The notes beneath the pieces are model-generated. The model was not told the origin of the DNA. It saw only the letters and a list, made by a program, of their open reading frames with translations, and did not search any database. A stretch of 64,000 nt of DNA from an uncultured Candidatus Melainabacteria bacterium (GTDB taxonomy: Bacteria; Cyanobacteriota; Vampirovibrionia; Gastranaerophilales; Gastranaerophilaceae): NCBI GenBank assembly GCA_934757245.1, contig CAKVLH010000002.1:62001-126000 (forward strand), in the 5' to 3' direction. A program made the translations under genes and the position numbers. This document shows positions 60,914 through 64,000 of this stretch, in pieces (within the stretch, counting starts at the first letter, position 1; each line of letters begins with the position of its first letter).

Positions 60914-61720
60914 ATGAAAAAAATATTTCTGTATTTAATTTTACTAATATTGGGATTATCAATGATAATCCCTTTTTCTATTATGTTTTTAATCTCACTA
61001 AGTGGAAATGAAAATATTTTTACAGATTACAATAATATCAATTTATCATTTATTGCGTATAAAAATGTATTTGCATCAATTCCTGTTCTAAGGTATTTTC
61101 TTAATAGCCTGATTGTTGCGAGCGTTGCGACAATCGGACAAGTGGTTATTTCTGCGCTTGCGGGATATGGTTTTGCAAGATTAGATTTCAAATACAAAGA
61201 TGTTTTGTTTTTTATATTCATTTTAACAATGATGGTTCCGCCACAAGTCAATATTGTTCCGCTGTTTTACCTTATGAGTAAATTAGGCTGGATAAATACT
61301 TATCAAGCTTTAATTGTACCTGCTATTTTTGGCGGATTTGGTGTGTTTATGATGCGTCAATATTTTGAAAGCTTTGCTAAAGACTTGGAAGAGGCCGGTA
61401 AACTGGACGGATGTAATGCTTTTCAGATATTTTATAAGATTGCTTTGCCATGCGCTATGCCTGCAATTGTAACGCTAAGTATTTTTACTTTTGTTACAAG
61501 TTGGAATAGTTTCATGTGGCCTTTGATTGTTACAAATACTGAGAGTATGCGTACTTTGACAGTTGGTTTGACAATTTTCAAAAGCTCATTTAGAGAAATT
61601 ACATTGTGGGGTGAACTTATGGCATGTTCTTGTATTTGTTCAATACCGGTAATTTTAATATTTATCCTTGGCAAAAAATACCTAATAAATAACCCAATGG
61701 ACGGAGCTGTAAAAGGATAA
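60914..61720 (+). CDS. sugar ABC transporter permease (MalG/UgpE-type)
   Basis: Inner-membrane permease of a carbohydrate uptake ABC transporter (CUT1). Six helices; the EAA loop EEAGKLDGCNAFQIFYKIALP contacts the ATPase, and SMIIPFSIMFLISLS near the N-terminus is typical. 268 aa. Neither the binding protein, the partner permease nor the ATPase is in the window, so it is an orphan component; it may pair with proteins encoded elsewhere. Probably co-transcribed with the efflux pump. Confidence 0.93.
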   Translation: MKKIFLYLILLILGLSMIIPFSIMFLISLSGNENIFTDYNNINLSFIAYKNVFASIPVLRYFLNSLIVASVATIGQVVISALAGYGFARLDFKYKDVLFFIFILTMMVPPQVNIVPLFYLMSKLGWINTYQALIVPAIFGGFGVFMMRQYFESFAKDLEEAGKLDGCNAFQIFYKIALPCAMPAIVTLSIFTFVTSWNSFMWPLIVTNTESMRTLTVGLTIFKSSFREITLWGELMACSCICSIPVILIFILGKKYLINNPMDGAVKG

Positions 61721-61746
61721 GGTGTTTCTTGATTATAGATGTGGTT

Positions 61747-62067
61747 TTAGTTAAAAATTGCAGTAAGAATCTTGTAAGCTAACTCTAATTCGTCCGGTCG
61801 TAGTTCATCTATAATTCCCTTCATGATAACTTTCTTTTCTACATCATTAACTTTTAAGTGTTCAAAGTCAAACAATTGTGGCAAGCTTATTTGCAAGCAT
61901 CTTGAAAGTTCCGGCAAACTTTTAGAAGGGAATGTGATTCCACATTCAATTTTGCTTAAATTTCTTTGGTCAATACCAATTTTCTCGGCTAATTGTTGTT
62001 GTGTATATCCGCGCTTTTCGCGTAATTCCTTAATTCTTCTACCTAAGAGTTCTTTAATTCTATTCAT
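61747..62067 (-). CDS. XRE-family transcriptional regulator
   Basis: 106 residues. Helix-turn-helix at about 9-62: IKELREKRGYTQQQLAEKIGIDQRNLSKIECG, then FPSKSLPELSRCLQISLPQLF. A short C-terminal part follows (KVIMKGIIDELRPDELELAYKILTAI), probably for dimerisation. Phage-repressor-like architecture without other phage genes. It diverges from a candidate small RNA whose promoter lies 60 bp upstream and may be a target. AAAGG just precedes the ATG, closer than usual. Confidence 0.9.
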   Translation of the reverse strand: MNRIKELLGRRIKELREKRGYTQQQLAEKIGIDQRNLSKIECGITFPSKSLPELSRCLQISLPQLFDFEHLKVNDVEKKVIMKGIIDELRPDELELAYKILTAIFN

Positions 62068-62125
62068 GCCTTTAGGATAAAACCTATTATAAAAAATTGT
62101 AACGATACGGTTAGTGTAATTAGTA

Positions 62126-62154
62126 TTGACAATATGAAGATTGCATAGTAGACT
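62126..62154 (+). promoter_or_regulatory. sigma-70 promoter of a candidate small RNA
   Basis: TTGACA (62126-62131), 17 bp, TAGACT (62149-62154). Predicted start near 62161. Confidence 0.65.
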
Positions 62155-62160
62155 AATATA

Positions 62161-62262
62161 TATAGTAACGCATATTCATTGTTGCTATTCAATGTAATAT
62201 AGTGTTATTATATATAGTTGGAAGTATGAAGGCTAAAACCACATCTTTAGCCTTTTTTTTAT
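62161..62262 (+). ncRNA. candidate ~100-nt structured small RNA
   Basis: Between the promoter at 62126 and an intrinsic terminator (AAGGCTAAA 62229-62237 with TTTAGCCTT 62246-62254, then eight T). The body folds as one long hairpin: TATATATAGTAAC with GTTATTATATATA, and inside it ATATTCATTG with CAATGTAATAT. It runs convergent to the secreted-protein gene at 62306 and divergent from the XRE regulator. No protein is likely. Confidence 0.55.
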
Positions 62263-62305
62263 GCTTAGACTTCCTTTTCTGTTTTGTGAATTAACCAATA
62301 TAGAT

Positions 62306-62938
62306 TTAGAATTCATTTACTACATATATTTTCAAAGCCGGTGATTCTTTTGTATCATCTCCGTAGTGAGAGAATACAATTTTTCCGGCATGAGAAAGTC
62401 TTATAAACGGTTTGATGTATTCAGGACATACAGAAGCCGGTTTGTAGTTGTATTTGTAAAATGATTGATTTGTATCATTTAACAATAAAATATTTTTCTT
62501 AGAAAAGAATTTTTTGTAAATTGTAATTTCATTGTTTTTGAAGTCAGAAACTCTGATAATACTGTAATCCGGATAAAGTTCTTGAATTTCATCTACATTT
62601 AATTCTTTGGCTACAAATTTGTTGTTTTCGTAAACGTATTTGTAAAATTTCAATTCTTGAGAATTTATACCTATAAATTCTCCATCATGTATGAATCCGA
62701 TGTTAGTTTCAGGCCCGATTGCAAGTTTTTTGTCTTTGTAATAATATTCTACAAATCCGCCAGAACCTATGAATGATTTGTTTTTAAGTTGAATGTCGTT
62801 ATTTGTTTGTTGATTAGTTGCCCAACTTGAATTTTCAGGATTATAAAAAATATGTTCTTTTTCTTTGATATATGTATAAGCAGATGCTGAGGATGCACAG
62901 ATACAAAATGCAAAAATTGCTAATAATAATTTTTTCAT
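62306..62938 (-). CDS. unknown secreted protein
   Basis: 210 residues with a clear Sec signal peptide (KKLLLAIFAFCICASSASA, cleavage near residue 20). The mature part is Lys-, Tyr- and Asn-rich and probably beta-structured (GGFVEYYYKDKKLAIGPETN; KFYKYVYENNKFVAKELNVD). One cysteine (SVCPEYIKPFIRL). No lipobox and no known domain. GGAGAG precedes the ATG. Likely periplasmic or surface; function unknown. Confidence 0.8.
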   Translation of the reverse strand: MKKLLLAIFAFCICASSASAYTYIKEKEHIFYNPENSSWATNQQTNNDIQLKNKSFIGSGGFVEYYYKDKKLAIGPETNIGFIHDGEFIGINSQELKFYKYVYENNKFVAKELNVDEIQELYPDYSIIRVSDFKNNEITIYKKFFSKKNILLLNDTNQSFYKYNYKPASVCPEYIKPFIRLSHAGKIVFSHYGDDTKESPALKIYVVNEF

Positions 62939-63025
62939 AATAAACTCTCCTTTGATAAAGATATTTTAACACTAAAAATAAAAATTTCATGCTAGAATTA
63001 GAGTATAAATTATAGGAGAGTAAAA

Positions 63026-63304
63026 ATGGACGATTACAAAATTATTATTACAGTTTCAGGCTCTGATAAAGTTGGTATTGTATCAAGCATTTCAACAGTT
63101 CTTTCTAAATATAAGGTTAATATAGAAGATATTAAACAAACATTGATGCAAGGACATTTTGTAATGTTCATGTTATGCGATATTGAACATTCAGAATTAA
63201 ATTTTAAAGATTTAAAAAATGCTTTGATTGAAGAAGGTAATAGATTAGAAGTTGAAGTTTGGGTTCAGAAAAAAGGTATTTTTGAAAAAATGCATACTGT
63301 TTAG
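63026..63304 (+). CDS. ACT-domain protein (UPF0237 type)
   Basis: 92-residue stand-alone ACT domain: KIIITVSGSDKVGIVSSISTVLSKYKVNIEDIKQTLMQGHFVMFML. It matches the small UPF0237 family related to glycine-cleavage repressor-like ACT proteins; these bind amino acids or other small ligands. TAGGAGAG precedes the ATG. Ligand and partner unknown. Confidence 0.92.
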   Translation: MDDYKIIITVSGSDKVGIVSSISTVLSKYKVNIEDIKQTLMQGHFVMFMLCDIEHSELNFKDLKNALIEEGNRLEVEVWVQKKGIFEKMHTV

Positions 63305-63366
63305 AAGAAAATTAAAAAAAGACTTCCAAAAATAAAAGGTTTATGTTATTATAGGTTTATTGCCGA

Positions 63367-63456
63367 GGAGACGTGGCCGAGTAGGCTGAAGGCGGCACCC
63401 TGCTAAGGTGTTATATGGGGCAACCTGTATCGTGGGTTCGAATCCCACCGTCTCCG
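63367..63456 (+). tRNA. tRNA-Ser (anticodon GCT)
   Basis: GGAGACGTGGCCGAGTAGGC... with anticodon arm CACCCTGCTAAGGTG (GCT, reads AGC/AGU). A long variable arm is present (TTATATGGGGCAACCTGTAT region), with T-arm GGTTCGAATCC and acceptor CGTCTCC-G. 90 nt; CCA is not encoded, unlike the tRNA-Ala above. Confidence 0.95.
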
Positions 63457-63461
63457 ATTTA

Positions 63462-63486
63462 AACCCACCTTTCGGTGGGTTTTTTA
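63462..63486 (+). terminator. intrinsic terminator after tRNA-Ser
   Basis: AACCCACC and GGTGGGTT around TTTC, followed by a T-run; five bases past the tRNA. Confidence 0.88.
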
Positions 63487-63641
63487 TTGGATATTTTTTA
63501 GCAAACTACAATGTTACAATTTTAGATATTGCCCCTGCTGACAAAAAAAAATCTGTTTAATATTATATTTAAAAAGGTGGAAATCGCTTACGCTTTTTCC
63601 ACCCAACAATACTTTTAATCTAATCTTTTATGTGTTTGTTA

Positions 63642-64000
63642 TTACGCAATTTCTGCTTTAGTTTTAATCGAATTATCAGTTGAATTGCTTTGTGGAAGAT
63701 GAATCAACTCTGCTGTATTATCAATCTCATCCTGCTTTTCAACCATATCCTTTGTAACCACGAATTTAGTAATATCGTGTTTTGTAGGAATGTCATACAT
63801 AACATCAAGCATTAATTCTTCAACAATAGAACGTAGTGCTCTTGCACCGGTCTTACGTTTAATTGCTTTTTTAGCAATCAAATCAATTGCTTCCGGTTCG
63901 AATTCCAAATCAACGCCATCCATTTCCATTAAGCATTTGTATTGCTTCAACACTGCATTCTTAGGCTCTGTCAAAATCATCTTCAATGTCTTTTCATCCA
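63642..64000 (-). CDS. clpX: ATP-dependent protease ATPase subunit ClpX, C-terminal part
   Basis: Partial: the gene runs off the right edge, the visible frame being open to base 64000. The residues [59 protein letters not shown] and the tail [11 protein letters not shown] are the ClpX C-terminal (sensor-2) domain; R in GARALR is the sensor-2 arginine. ClpX unfolds substrates for ClpP. The tail has about 30 further residues, rich in Asn, Ser and Thr, beyond the conserved end. The gap 63487-63641 holds nothing recognisable. Confidence 0.93.
   Translation of the reverse strand, partial: DEKTLKMILTEPKNAVLKQYKCLMEMDGVDLEFEPEAIDLIAKKAIKRKTGARALRSIVEELMLDVMYDIPTKHDITKFVVTKDMVEKQDEIDNTAELIHLPQSNSTDNSIKTKAEIA

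Noticed and set aside
62228..62296. 22-codon hydrophobic frame (starts MKAKTTSLAFFLC)
   Set aside because: It runs through a strong intrinsic terminator, so the message would normally end inside it. The apparent Shine-Dalgarno is too close to the ATG.
1..64000. CRISPR array, prophage or insertion sequence with transposase
   Set aside because: No regularly spaced direct repeats with unique spacers, no Cas, integrase, transposase or phage structural gene were seen. The repeats present are palindromic intergenic units.

Overview
The window is AT-rich, tightly packed DNA from a Gram-negative, flagellated, fermentative anaerobe. Evidence includes a signal-peptide-bearing autotransporter with a C-terminal outer-membrane barrel, flagellin behind a sigma-28-type promoter, rubrerythrin, FeoA-FeoB ferrous iron uptake and ATP-dependent PEP carboxykinase. 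The gene style, with many lineage-specific proteins beginning M-x-I-N and carrying an early N-F-x-A/G motif, suits gut Melainabacteria (Gastranaerophilales/Vampirovibrionia). That assignment is an inference from style and content; no rRNA gene is present to confirm it.

Layout. 0-4 kb: two paralogous GNAT-like proteins, then a response regulator and sensor kinase pair. 4-5.3 kb: a 1.4 kb gene-free region with nested inverted repeats, including an origin-like cluster and a 400-bp palindrome. 5.3-15.2 kb: SWIM/SNF2 helicase, AGCS symporter, an unknown, a MerR-like/coiled-coil protein, recA and a ClC transporter. 15.5-20.5 kb: three surface-polysaccharide-type genes sharing one C-terminal module, then decayed sequence and tRNA-Ala. 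21-27 kb: rubrerythrin and the autotransporter. 27-31.5 kb: an F-K-A protein, a compact locus resembling a type I toxin-antitoxin system, uvrB and a putative zinc protease. 31.6-41.8 kb: unknowns, TPR and Fe/Zn-chelating proteins, mutL, dnaN, leuD-like and small genes. 42-50 kb: malQ, flagellin, pckA and feoB. 50-64 kb: an M3-type peptidase, yebC-ybaB-recR, a leader-peptide/terminator-controlled pair of membrane-associated proteins, a GNAT-like protein, ychF, a DHA2 efflux pump, a lone sugar-ABC permease, an XRE regulator, an ACT protein, tRNA-Ser and the end of clpX.

Themes. DNA maintenance is well represented (recA, uvrB, mutL, recR, dnaN, SNF2). Intergenic DNA is full of structured repeats. 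The most distinctive is a family of five elements with inverted arrays of a degenerate octamer (GGKAATAR or GTGAATRR) around a loop whose ends are conserved. Several genes appear to be transcribed as leaderless mRNAs: in four cases exactly six bases separate a good -10 box from the start codon.

The strongest candidate for an undescribed system is at 28.15-28.45 kb. There a 26-residue hydrophobic peptide has a strong but sequestered Shine-Dalgarno, an mRNA whose 5' and 3' ends pair, and a convergent antisense RNA of about 84 nt with its own promoter and terminator. Second is the N-terminal F-x-A/G motif shared by eight otherwise dissimilar proteins.
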